From positions 1-7,495 of the forward strand of contig JABMSA010000266.1 in assembly GCA_013202185.1 (NCBI GenBank): DNA of 7,495 nt, written 5' to 3'. The notes below the pieces were generated by a model that saw nothing but the letters and a program-made list of their open reading frames with translations, searched no databases and had not been told where the DNA came from. Source of the DNA: Planctomycetota bacterium. GTDB lineage: Bacteria; Planctomycetota; PUPC01; JABMSA01. Position 1 is the stretch's first letter. Each line of letters begins with the position of its first letter. Of the stretch, positions 1 through 6,259 are shown piece by piece. Made by a program: the position numbers and the translations under genes.

Positions 1-177
1 ATTGAAGGGCGTCCGTTCAACGAGGTGGAGGTGACGATGGACGACGAGCACACGGTGCTCGCTCAATACGGGTGGCGGCTGCCGGGCGACTTCAACGACG
101 ATTGCACGGTCAACGTTCTCGACCTGCTGTATGTGCGGAACAGGCTCCAGACGACCTGTTCTGATTCCGATCCCTAG
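1..177 (+). CDS. C-terminal end of a dockerin-bearing secreted protein (5' partial)
   Basis: The frame is open from the first base and stops at TAG 175-177, giving 58 residues. The part before the dockerin, containing VEVTMDDEHTVLAQY, resembles the repeat ends of bacterial cell-surface proteins (divergent InlB-B-like repeats, pattern V-T-M-D-x-D-x-T-V-x-A-x-Y). It is followed by GDFNDDCTVNVLDLLYVRNR, a dockerin type I calcium-binding loop (D-x-N-x-D-x6-D) with its LLxVRN helix. In planctomycetes such repeats sit at the ends of large secreted proteins of mostly unknown role. Only one of the usual two dockerin repeats is in frame before the stop, so the domain may be a half dockerin or may be truncated. 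The gene converges on the HNH gene. The dockerin call is fairly sure; the function of the whole protein cannot be judged from this fragment. Confidence 0.75.
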   Translation: MEGRPFNEVEVTMDDEHTVLAQYGWRLPGDFNDDCTVNVLDLLYVRNRLQTTCSDSDP

Positions 178-264
178 ATTCAGGTTGCGGGATAGCGCGA
201 AGGCCACTGTTGACTGTGATGTGCAGGTGGATCTGCTGGCGCTGGAGATGTCGGTCTGCAGTGC

Positions 265-308
265 GGGCCGAAGGCCCCAACAGGAGAGCGGATCAGCTTC
301 ATCCGCTC
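265..308. terminator. Two hairpins between converging genes, possible bidirectional terminator
   Basis: GGGCC-GAA-GGCCC (265-277) and GAGCGGAT-7 nt-ATCCGCTC (286-308, perfect 8-bp stem) lie between the stop of the dockerin gene at 177 and the stop of the HNH gene at 410, which face each other. Neither hairpin has a clear T-run on either strand, so this is not a textbook intrinsic terminator. The call rests on position and stem quality. I see no gene in the rest of 178-409. Confidence 0.3.
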
Positions 309-409
309 ACGAGCTATTTCCCCACGGTTTCCACCGCATTCGGTCGCCCCGGCTTAGCCGTCCAGCGCTGGCAGTGAGCCCTTCGACTGAGATCTTTTGG
401 GCATGGCGA

Positions 410-1465
410 TCACGATCTAGGCATTCGCACCAATTTGGCTGGGACGGGGACGATCTCACCGTCATAATTGTTCTTCTCGCCTTCGCCCGCCGAATAATAA
501 CGATACCGGTGTGCCCATGCATTGCTTCGCAAGCGAATGATGTGCCCCGGATCTTTCCCGATGTTAACATAGTACCTCTGGGGATTATCACCATCCGGCA
601 TCGCCGAAAACATCACCCACGCCCCGACCGATTGGCCGTTCCGCCCAGCACCAAACAAGTGACAGGGATCTCCGAAGCAGGCGCCTTTCTGTAGTGGCAG
701 GTCAGAGGTCACGAATCTGTCAGCATCTCCACCTTTCAGTATGAAATCGCGTATGCCAGAAAACTCGCGCTCGTCGCCCCCTACACTGTTGTCCTGAAGG
801 AGGTAGTAGTGAAAAGCGATCTTTGCAATTGCCCGAAAATACTCAGGCCCAACGACCATGTCCCCGATAGGTGGATTCTCAGTCTCATGAGCGGGCATTT
901 GCCGCGAGGTGAAATTCCCTGCGTATTCCTTCTTGAGAAGCTCGAATAACCATCCTTCGCTGTCTTCATCATCGAACGCTTGGATATCCGTGGGAGGCCC
1001 ATCAACTTCCGATTCGATGAGTCCACGCAACGAGCCGATATGCCGTACTCGCTCAGACACGTAAATGGGATGCCATTGGCCCTCCTTGTCCTTGACAACA
1101 ACTTGTCTTAACATCCTGCCTACGAACTTCCCATCGCGTATTTCATCGATGCAGTAGAGGCATTCGAAATCAGCACCCTTGGGCCGAGCCCGGAGCTTGA
1201 TGGCGGGCTCACCACGCGGACCATATTCATAAGGCGAATGGGGTCCCTTCTTGGCCCTCCCTTTGATGCCAAGAAGACACCTGAACATCGCTTGCGGGCC
1301 GCTCTCAACGAAGTAGCTGTCCAATGAAGACAACGTTCTGTTGTTACAGTTCTGGCAGATGCAGTTGAGTAGCGGCTCAGCATTCTTGAAACCACCAAGA
1401 TTGGCGGGCAACACGTGTTCTTTGTGAAAAGGTCCTTCCGACGGGCAGTAAATGCACAGAGCCAT
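410..1465 (-). CDS. HNH endonuclease (HNH_5-like zinc-finger nuclease), 351 aa
   Basis: The N-terminus carries an HNH_5-type signature: C4-x2-C7, then E16-H17-V-L-P and L23-G-G, then C37-x2-C40-N41-N42. In this family the four cysteines bind structural zinc, and the EH and N residues build the beta-beta-alpha metal site that nicks or cuts DNA. A further CLYC pair (C102, C105) follows. The remaining roughly 240 residues are unrecognised and would be expected to hold the specificity or regulatory part. The start is ATG at 1465, preceded by a strong AAGGAG about 7 nt upstream. The gene lies 145 nt after the 207-aa membrane-protein gene on the same strand and has no obvious promoter of its own, so it is probably co-transcribed with it. 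HNH_5 proteins are frequent in mobile and defence islands, so a nucleic-acid-degrading effector is plausible. No methyltransferase partner is present in the window. Confidence 0.8.
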   Translation of the reverse strand: MALCIYCPSEGPFHKEHVLPANLGGFKNAEPLLNCICQNCNNRTLSSLDSYFVESGPQAMFRCLLGIKGRAKKGPHSPYEYGPRGEPAIKLRARPKGADFECLYCIDEIRDGKFVGRMLRQVVVKDKEGQWHPIYVSERVRHIGSLRGLIESEVDGPPTDIQAFDDEDSEGWLFELLKKEYAGNFTSRQMPAHETENPPIGDMVVGPEYFRAIAKIAFHYYLLQDNSVGGDEREFSGIRDFILKGGDADRFVTSDLPLQKGACFGDPCHLFGAGRNGQSVGAWVMFSAMPDGDNPQRYYVNIGKDPGHIIRLRSNAWAHRYRYYSAGEGEKNNYDGEIVPVPAKLVRMPRS

Positions 1466-1610
1466 GCCTTCTCTCCTTAGACACCAGGAGAAGTCACCTG
1501 TTCTTCTGATCGGGTGTTGTCACTTCGTATGCCTCACGCCCCACCACATGGCGAGTGCCGGGAATGACGGGGATGGTCACCAACACGATAGCTGATTGCC
1601 CCTAGTTGTG

Positions 1611-2234
1611 CTATGGTTTGGTGGGAAACTCACTGGCCGCTTCATCAAGCAGCTCTTCCGTTTTAGCATGTGCTCGCCGCCATGAGGCCATTCTTTCTTG
1701 AGGCGTGGATAGCGAAATGTCTGGTTTCTCAAACGCGGCCTGATCGATGACTTCAGCAAGATCGTGTGGACATATCTGGGTCAGCTTGTCGAAGACGGTG
1801 CTGATGGCCAAATCATTGTATTGCGGTTGCGCAAAATCCTGCACTTTGCCGCGAATCTGCGAAAAGATGATAAAGTGATAAAACCCCTTAAGGAACACTT
1901 CTTTTCCCAAAGCTGCAGCGTTGAACCAAAGGTATTCATGCAATTTGTAGGACTTCGCTGCGACCTCTTCGACATGCTTCTTTGCGTCTTCGTCTCCCTG
2001 AGTCTTCGGATCTGTTGGGTTTCTTAAGCCCCTCACGCCACGGCCCAATGAGTCGACGGCTGCAAAAAGATCACCGAAGAGGCTCAGCAACGTCAAGCAG
2101 GTCTTTACACGTTCTTCGGCAAGCACCTCATAGGAACGCTCTCTGCTGCGTCGGAGATACCGAATGTGGTCAGCGAGAAGCAAAGCGCCGCCGCCAAACA
2201 CAGCGCCGATAATAGCACTTAGGAAATCGTTCAT
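1611..2234 (-). CDS. Small protein with one N-terminal membrane segment, unknown function (207 aa)
   Basis: I do not recognise this family. Residues about 4-21 (FLSAIIGAVFGGGALLLA) form one hydrophobic, glycine-rich segment, directly followed by the basic run RYLRRSRER. By the positive-inside rule this puts the rest of the protein in the cytoplasm. The remaining 170 or so residues look mostly helical and charged, with an acidic tail. The ATG at 2234 follows AAGGAAGG, 9 nt upstream. A near-consensus promoter at 2399-2427 points at it across a leader of about 158 nt. The HNH nuclease gene lies downstream on the same strand, 145 nt away. A membrane-anchored partner or sensor for that nuclease is possible but rests only on gene order. 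Confidence 0.7.
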   Translation of the reverse strand: MNDFLSAIIGAVFGGGALLLADHIRYLRRSRERSYEVLAEERVKTCLTLLSLFGDLFAAVDSLGRGVRGLRNPTDPKTQGDEDAKKHVEEVAAKSYKLHEYLWFNAAALGKEVFLKGFYHFIIFSQIRGKVQDFAQPQYNDLAISTVFDKLTQICPHDLAEVIDQAAFEKPDISLSTPQERMASWRRAHAKTEELLDEAASEFPTKP

Positions 2235-2702
2235 ACGCGTTCGCCTTCCTTGTGTTTCAATTCCGTTGTGACAGAGGAATCTCCGCCTATATCCTGCGCT
2301 CCGGCAAGTCGGAGTTCAAGAAGACCCAGCGGAAGCTCCGGACATCCTTGGCGAGCTGCTCTCCAGCAAATCTCGCTTCCGTTTCACCGCCTGACGGTAT
2401 TATAGCGGCCCCCGTTCGGTTTTTCAATGCCCGTTTGAGCCGATCAATTCATCCGACGTTTCTCTTTGCCGCTGCCAGCTTGGCCTGCAGGCCCTGGTTG
2501 TCCTGCTCGAGCTTGCGGCTTCGGGAATCGGTGCGTCTGGCGAAGGCGGCGTTTCGTCGTCGAAAGCCCCGGGCAGAGCCAAGCCTGCCCCTGGGTCGGC
2601 AGGGCGAACCGCCGAGCCCTGAAAGGGCGATCCAGCGCTGGGGCCATGCATACGGAAACGTTTGCGTCGGTGTCAAGCTTGCCGCGTGCCGTTACGCGGG
2701 CG
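2235..2702. other. Non-coding stretch: leader, promoter, palindromes and possible gene debris
   Basis: From the 207-aa gene towards the attC, this holds a leader of about 158 nt with a CTCCG-6 nt-CGGAG hairpin (2299-2314) and a promoter at 2399-2427. A minus-strand frame at 2458-2514 has a coiled-coil-like end. There is a GCCCT-GAA-AGGGC hairpin (2616-2628), the palindrome CCAGCGCTGG (2632-2641), and an interrupted inverted repeat GTTAC...GTAAC (2691-2709). Several frames are open here on both strands, as expected in GC-rich DNA, but none has a convincing start, domain or family. I see no intact gene. Confidence 0.5.
2399..2427 (-). promoter_or_regulatory. Near-consensus sigma70 promoter for the membrane-protein/HNH gene pair
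   Basis: Read on the minus strand, TTGAAA (2427-2422) is followed after exactly 17 nt by TATAAT (2404-2399), that is 5/6 and 6/6 matches to consensus at the ideal spacing. Transcription should start near 2392 and run into the gene starting at 2234. It is outside the proposed STAND-gene cassette and gives the downstream pair an independent start. It is the best promoter-like sequence I found in the window. Confidence 0.7.
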
Positions 2703-2764
2703 GTGTAACGTGTCCGGCAGCAGCGGCGGCGCGTAGCGCCGTCCGTTGCATGCTGTTGTTAGGG
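2703..2764 (-). other. attC: Integron attC recombination site, oriented with the STAND gene
   Basis: On the minus strand the 62-bp site runs from R'' CCCTAAC (2764-2758) to R' GTTACAC (2709-2703). Between them a stem forms from GCAACGG-A-CGGCGC and GCGCCG-CCGCTGC around a TAC loop (2720-2749). The stem has one A.C mismatch and a single unpaired A in the 5' (L'') arm. Length, short inner stem, single extrahelical base in L'', and outer TAAC/GTTA boxes match the folded attC sites that integron integrases recombine. The extrahelical base on the L'' side sets the orientation to minus, so the site follows the STAND gene, whose stop is 25 nt upstream. R' is only partly canonical (GTTRRRY expected). 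A plain hairpin terminator is the main alternative, but it would not need the outer boxes or the bulge. Confidence 0.72.
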
Positions 2765-5438
2765 GAACTCTTACACCTGTTTACGACCTCACGTGCCGAG
2801 CCTTCTTAGGAGGTTCTGGCAGTGCTCGTTAGTCGGATCACGCCGAGTACCGATCAACGCGATCTCCCTCGCGCGGTCTTCGTTTTGGACATTTAAGTGG
2901 AGCCAAGCAAGGCGCGAGCAACCGAGCGCGGACAGGTCATTGATCCGCTTCTCCATAGCTTCTATGACACGGCGGAGAAGCACTAGGACTTCCGCCGACC
3001 AAGCATCCTCAATTCGCCCACCCCTGAGTTCGCGGATCCTACTGTTGAGCCGGTTTGCGATGTCACCGATGTCTTCTGGATCGGCGGTTGGCAGCAAAGC
3101 AGCCTCACTGAGAGCATGTACCTCACCGACGGAGTCGCTCGTCGAGCGGCACAGATCTGCCAAACGCAACCAGATGTCGTGCTTCTCAGGAGTATCAGCG
3201 GTCTCCAGGAACCTCTGGAGATAGGTCTTCGCACGTTCAGCAGCCTGTGCGTCCCCATCGGTTTCGAGCACCAAGTCTACCAGCCTTAGGTAGGCCCTCG
3301 GAACATTCGACGCTAAGTACTCCAGCACAGGCAAGGCGTCTTCCAGGGCGTCCGCGCTGGCGCTCGCCTTGAGCGCGATGGCCCGCACAAGCTGCTCAAT
3401 CCGTGGATAGACGCCTCGGTCCACATCCTCGCGCTTGCCGGCCCCAAACTCGATCAAAAGCTTGCGGTCCTCCTCGACAGCAGCCTTGAACTGACTGGCA
3501 TCGAGCTTGCGTCTCCCATACATGGCTGCCGCGAGAGGAACACCAACGAAACTCATGTTGTCCGCAGCCGACGCGACTTCCTCAACAAGCGAAAAGCGAC
3601 GGAGTTGGTCTAATGCGCCTGCGACATCGAAACGCTCGTTACCAGGCCGGAGCAACACGGCCTCCACGGCCAGCTCGGGCACGAAAACTCTCCAGCTGCA
3701 AAGAAGAAGAAACACTCGCTGCGCTGCAGGAGTGAGGCTGCCGTATGTGCGCTCAAACAGCGCTGTAAGAAGATGATCTGCACTTGCCACGATGCGCTTA
3801 GGCTTGACCGCACGTTGCTCATTCGCGACCTGTCCTAGAAGGATCTTGATTACGTATGGGTGACCGTCCGATTCACGAATCAGATCTTCCTTGTACGCAG
3901 TTCCCAGCAGATGAGCGATCCCCAGCCTCGTTGACTCTTGGTCTATGAGCGCCTGAGCCTCATCGTCGGTCATTCCGCCGATGTGGATGGGGTAGTCCCC
4001 GGCGAAATCGCGGAAGCGGGTGGTGATGAGGACTTTGTTCGGGAGCCTGATGTGGGTGTCAATCCATCTAAAAACGTCAGACGGATTCTCAACGGTTTCG
4101 AAGTTGTCAAGTACGAAAAGCGTTGGGCCAGCGGCCCCGTTCCGAAGACAGTCCTGAAAGTAGCCTTCTGCCTGAAAACCTGCCTCGGACCGTTCCGATG
4201 GCTCAAGCAGCGCAACAGTCGCGCGCGCAATATCCTGCTGTGTGACTACCCTTGGCGAAACGGGTTTCGGGCCAGATTCGAGCAGATCGATGTCTCGTGC
4301 GCTCATCCAAACAACCACATCGTACGGTGGCTGGTCTAGTTGCGTTACTGCGTATAGCGCGACGATAGCAAGGCTGGTCTTCCCAATACCTCCCCGCCCA
4401 GTGAGTGATACGATGGGATGCCGGTCAGTGGTCATCAGCTCTTTGCGCAGCGCGCTCTCCAGGCTCGTCCTGGGCACATATCCGGTGAGTCTGGGCGGTA
4501 GGTTCGCAAAAGCATTTCCGACCTGTTCAAGCGTGCGCAGCCCTTCGGTCTCGCTCGGAGGCAAGCGCCCGGGAGGATTGGTCCATGCTGACCCGTCTTG
4601 CCGCTTGGATTCGTTTGTAATGTACGACAGTGCCTCAAATGTCGATTCTCTATAGTTCCCGTTCGGAAGCAGAATGTCGAGAAGATCGGGATCGCTGAGT
4701 ATCAGCGGGACGTGAACATGGCGATCCAGCCAAAAGTAGACTCCATTCGGCAACGTTGCATCACGTGTCCTCTTCAAGTAATCTAGCGGGCTGGTGTCTC
4801 CAAAGAGAGGAGAAACTCGATACTTGCCCGAGAGATTGCGGTGGAGGTGTGCCCAAGGAATCTTAAAGAGCTGCAGCCCGCCCACAACGGAATCGATAGC
4901 ACTCGCGAGCAGAGGGCACACGTGGCTGCATTGCTTACTGGTGGTTGCCCCATGTCCACGGGTCTTGTTCCGCACGGCGGCCGCGATCTGAAAGATCTGC
5001 CGAAGTGCCACCTTCGAGCCTAGGTCGCTGCTAATACCCAAAGCGATGGCAACGTCAGACATGCCGCGCACGGCGGCGTAACGCCATTCTTCCTCACCGA
5101 CCCGTTCCGTGAGGTCACGAACAATGCTACGGGCATTGGGATCGAAAAAGTGCGCCGCCGGGCCCGTCAGCGCGCCATTGAGGAGTTCCACCCAGTCGCC
5201 AATTGCGTTCGCGCGAACGAGTCTGTGTTCGAGGCTATACCGGTGGCGGTCAGCATCATCACGGAGGCATGCTATAACTCCGGCCGTGACGACTTTCGTG
5301 ACATACTCCACATGAAGGCTCAGCGCGTGGAAGTACGCTATGTCGCCCTCTTGTTTGTCAAGCGCGACGCGGGCATTGATCCTATCAAGCAGAGGCCCTT
5401 GACTCATTGGTGAATGTACTCCTAATATGGCCGCCCAA
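2709..5438 (-). mobile_element. Putative integron gene cassette carrying the STAND ATPase gene
   Basis: A perfect GTTRRRY box, GTTGGGC, lies on the minus strand at 5439-5433, 10 nt before the AGGAG ribosome-binding site of the 872-aa gene. The attC at 2703-2764 follows that gene's stop. Cutting after the first G of each box gives a circle of about 2.7 kb with one promoterless gene and one attC, the standard cassette plan. In the circle the attC would end in GTTGGGC instead of GTTACAC. Pairing of R' with CCCTAAC then rises from 4 of 7 to 6 of 7 positions (one a G.T wobble), as expected of true cassette ends. The cassette is long compared with the usual single-gene kilobase. No attC is recognisable upstream of 5439 and no integron integrase is in the window, so this would be a lone or relic cassette. 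Confidence 0.5.
2789..5407 (-). CDS. STAND (NB-ARC-like) ATPase with predicted HEPN N-terminus and helical-repeat C-terminus, 872 aa
   Basis: Three parts are visible. Residues 1 to about 180 are all-helical and contain R146-N-K-T-R-G-H152, the R-x5-H pattern with Asn after Arg typical of HEPN ribonuclease domains; residues about 200-290 form a linker domain. Residues about 305-620 are the STAND ATPase: Walker A G337-RGGIGKT-344, Walker B TLFVLDNFE with D434, sensor-like KVLITTR (458-464) and GHP (515-517) at the GLPL position. Residues about 640-872 are helical repeats of TPR type, the usual sensor part. By analogy with Avs and other prokaryotic NLR-like proteins, ligand binding to the repeats would drive ATP-dependent oligomerisation and activate the effector, causing abortive infection. 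The ATG at 5407 follows AGGAG (5419-5423) by 11 nt. No promoter is evident, as expected for a cassette gene. The ATPase call is firm, the HEPN call moderate, and the defence role inferred. Confidence 0.88.
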   Translation of the reverse strand: MSQGPLLDRINARVALDKQEGDIAYFHALSLHVEYVTKVVTAGVIACLRDDADRHRYSLEHRLVRANAIGDWVELLNGALTGPAAHFFDPNARSIVRDLTERVGEEEWRYAAVRGMSDVAIALGISSDLGSKVALRQIFQIAAAVRNKTRGHGATTSKQCSHVCPLLASAIDSVVGGLQLFKIPWAHLHRNLSGKYRVSPLFGDTSPLDYLKRTRDATLPNGVYFWLDRHVHVPLILSDPDLLDILLPNGNYRESTFEALSYITNESKRQDGSAWTNPPGRLPPSETEGLRTLEQVGNAFANLPPRLTGYVPRTSLESALRKELMTTDRHPIVSLTGRGGIGKTSLAIVALYAVTQLDQPPYDVVVWMSARDIDLLESGPKPVSPRVVTQQDIARATVALLEPSERSEAGFQAEGYFQDCLRNGAAGPTLFVLDNFETVENPSDVFRWIDTHIRLPNKVLITTRFRDFAGDYPIHIGGMTDDEAQALIDQESTRLGIAHLLGTAYKEDLIRESDGHPYVIKILLGQVANEQRAVKPKRIVASADHLLTALFERTYGSLTPAAQRVFLLLCSWRVFVPELAVEAVLLRPGNERFDVAGALDQLRRFSLVEEVASAADNMSFVGVPLAAAMYGRRKLDASQFKAAVEEDRKLLIEFGAGKREDVDRGVYPRIEQLVRAIALKASASADALEDALPVLEYLASNVPRAYLRLVDLVLETDGDAQAAERAKTYLQRFLETADTPEKHDIWLRLADLCRSTSDSVGEVHALSEAALLPTADPEDIGDIANRLNSRIRELRGGRIEDAWSAEVLVLLRRVIEAMEKRINDLSALGCSRLAWLHLNVQNEDRAREIALIGTRRDPTNEHCQNLLRRLGT

Positions 5439-5525
5439 CGCGCTCATCCCCGCCGGGAGATACTGCGCCGCGAAGAACAAACGGCACCGTGCTTCCTGTT
5501 CCTGTTCGTGGGCTTGTTGCCTGGG

Positions 5526-5895
5526 CTACTGTATGTTCAGCTTTATCGCCGCAATCAGGTCTTTCTCCTCTGTCTCCAGCGGAGCAGGACACACATACTC
5601 CTTATGTCAATCTGGGTGTCCACTTCTTGGTAAATCATTGGATGAACAACGAGTTTGGCGAACAGCAGCCTTTCACTTGGTTCCGAGGATACTTGCCGAA
5701 AGATTGTACTGTGATCGCCAAGAACGTTCCGACATACGCTAAAGAGACCTTGATCCGCAATCATGCGGTCTGACTTGTCCTTGCACCCGACAAACTCCTG
5801 GACAGCTCCGAATGTCTGCTGCCGAAGGCCATGCTCCCCATCCATATAGTTTAACGCAGACATCAGCGGAATATCAAGGGTTTTTCAGCGGCCAT
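5526..5895 (-). pseudogene. Remnant of a small gene of unknown function, two frame breaks
   Basis: The minus strand has three protein-like pieces in line but in different frames. ATG at 5895 begins MAAEK and reaches a run of five A (complement of 5881-5885). One extra A there would continue into TLDIPLMSALNYMDGEHG..., an open frame of about 100 codons (5555-5863 when counted from its own ATG). That frame runs out into a basic tail near 5590. A frame change close to 5598 would instead give HKEYVCPAPLETEEKDLIAA and end at TAG 5526-5528. The rejoined product would be about 120 aa. I recognise no family. There is no good ribosome-binding site at either possible start. It could instead be chance open frames; the call rests on how natural the joined protein looks. 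It sits directly upstream of the proposed cassette boundary. Confidence 0.35.
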
Positions 5896-5990
5896 GCAAC
5901 GGGTCCCAATCGCAGGGCAAGATCGAAAGCAGGCTGCACGTCCTCATTTCGTTCTCGCATGAGTGTGGAGGCCCCCTTTGGGGACACATA

Positions 5991-6052
5991 TCGTACACGA
6001 TCGTACACAAAACGCCGCGTGCGTACCGCGTGGTTATGCGACAATTTGCGAC
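5991..6052. repeat. Three pairs of helically phased short direct repeats
   Basis: TCGTACAC occurs at 5991-5998 and 6001-6008 (10-bp period). CCGCGTG occurs at 6015-6021 and 6026-6032 (11-bp period). TGCGAC occurs at 6037-6042 and 6047-6052 (10-bp period). All three pairs put the repeated half-sites on the same face of the helix within 62 bp. They lie just upstream of a candidate promoter, the tRNA-derived att fragment and the integrase gene. Such arrays are typical of protein-binding sites, for example integrase or excisionase arm sites, or an operator. No protein can be assigned. Confidence 0.5.
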
Positions 6053-6065
6053 GGTATAAACGTCC

Positions 6066-6093
6066 TTGCAAATCGCCCCGGTTTTGTTATACT
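6066..6093 (+). promoter_or_regulatory. Candidate promoter reading towards the integrase
   Basis: TTGCAA (6066-6071) is separated by 16 nt from TATACT (6088-6093), that is 4/6 and 5/6 matches to sigma70 boxes. Transcription would start near 6100, pass through the tRNA fragment and reach the integrase ATG at 6301 after a leader of about 200 nt. It could drive integrase expression or be chance AT-rich sequence near the element end. Confidence 0.35.
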
Positions 6094-6136
6094 TAGAGCA
6101 CGTGGACGTTTTTTGGAATTTGGCGGCACATCTGGC

Positions 6137-6186
6137 ATCGGCTGTTAACCGCTAGGTTGCTGGTTCGAGTCCAGCCCGGGGAGCCA
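6137..6186 (+). tRNA. 3' half of a tRNA-Asn(GTT) gene, probable attachment-site fragment
   Basis: The sequence contains the anticodon loop CTGTTAA (6142-6148, anticodon GTT), the 3' anticodon stem CCGCT, a 5-nt variable loop, and a complete T-arm GCTGG-TTCGAGT-CCAGC (6159-6175). The acceptor strand CCGGGGA, discriminator G and an encoded CCA (6184-6186) follow. The 5' anticodon stem is ATCGG, with one mismatch. Further upstream no D-arm or TCCCCGG acceptor strand is found at the right distance. It is therefore not a working gene. It is the block a tyrosine integrase duplicates when it inserts at the anticodon region of tRNA-Asn. The neighbouring integrase fits that reading. Confidence 0.85.
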
Positions 6187-6203
6187 GACGTAAATCCCGC
6201 CGA

Positions 6204-6238
6204 ACGCTGGACTTAGCGTACCTGCCTGTGTCGGGCAG
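6204..6238 (+). other. Two adjacent hairpins in the integrase leader
   Basis: ACGCT-6 nt-AGCGT (6204-6219) and CTGCC-7 nt-GGCAG (6222-6238) lie between the tRNA fragment and the integrase palindrome. They could be leader structure or recombinase-binding inverted repeats beside the crossover. Five-bp stems are weak evidence. Confidence 0.25.
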
Positions 6239-6259
6239 CGCGGCCTGAAAGTCGCGAAG

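Noticed and set aside
131..694. 187-codon plus-strand frame overlapping the dockerin end and the HNH gene
   Set aside because: Most of it is antisense to the HNH gene and it has no family features, apart from the dockerin-like stretch reported separately.
1494..1586. 30-codon GTG-started minus-strand frame between the membrane-protein and HNH genes (VLVTIPVIPGTRHVV...)
   Set aside because: The translation looks natural, but there is no ATG, no ribosome-binding site and no recognisable family; too short to support.
361..2641. TCCAGCGCTGG at 361-371 and again at 2631-2641, flanking the HNH/membrane-protein segment
   Set aside because: An 11-bp match is expected by chance several times in a window this long; no other sign of target duplication or inverted ends.
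2252..2809. 185-codon plus-strand frame across the promoter and attC region
   Set aside because: Composition is unlike a folded protein, it has no domain, and it runs through the attC and into the end of the STAND gene on the other strand.
5433..5530. Possible second attC upstream of the STAND gene, suggested by GTTGGGC
   Set aside because: The boundary box is perfect, but no L''/L' stem or matching R'' box could be folded from the sequence beside it; only a weak GAACA/TGTTC pairing is present.
5407..5773. Overlapping plus-strand frames upstream of the STAND gene
   Set aside because: No ribosome-binding sites or domains, mutually overlapping, and less protein-like than the minus-strand reading of the same DNA.
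6080..6186. Complete tRNA-Asn gene
   Set aside because: No D-arm and no acceptor 5' strand at the required distance from the anticodon; GCCCCGG near 6075 is too far upstream, so only the 3' half is present.
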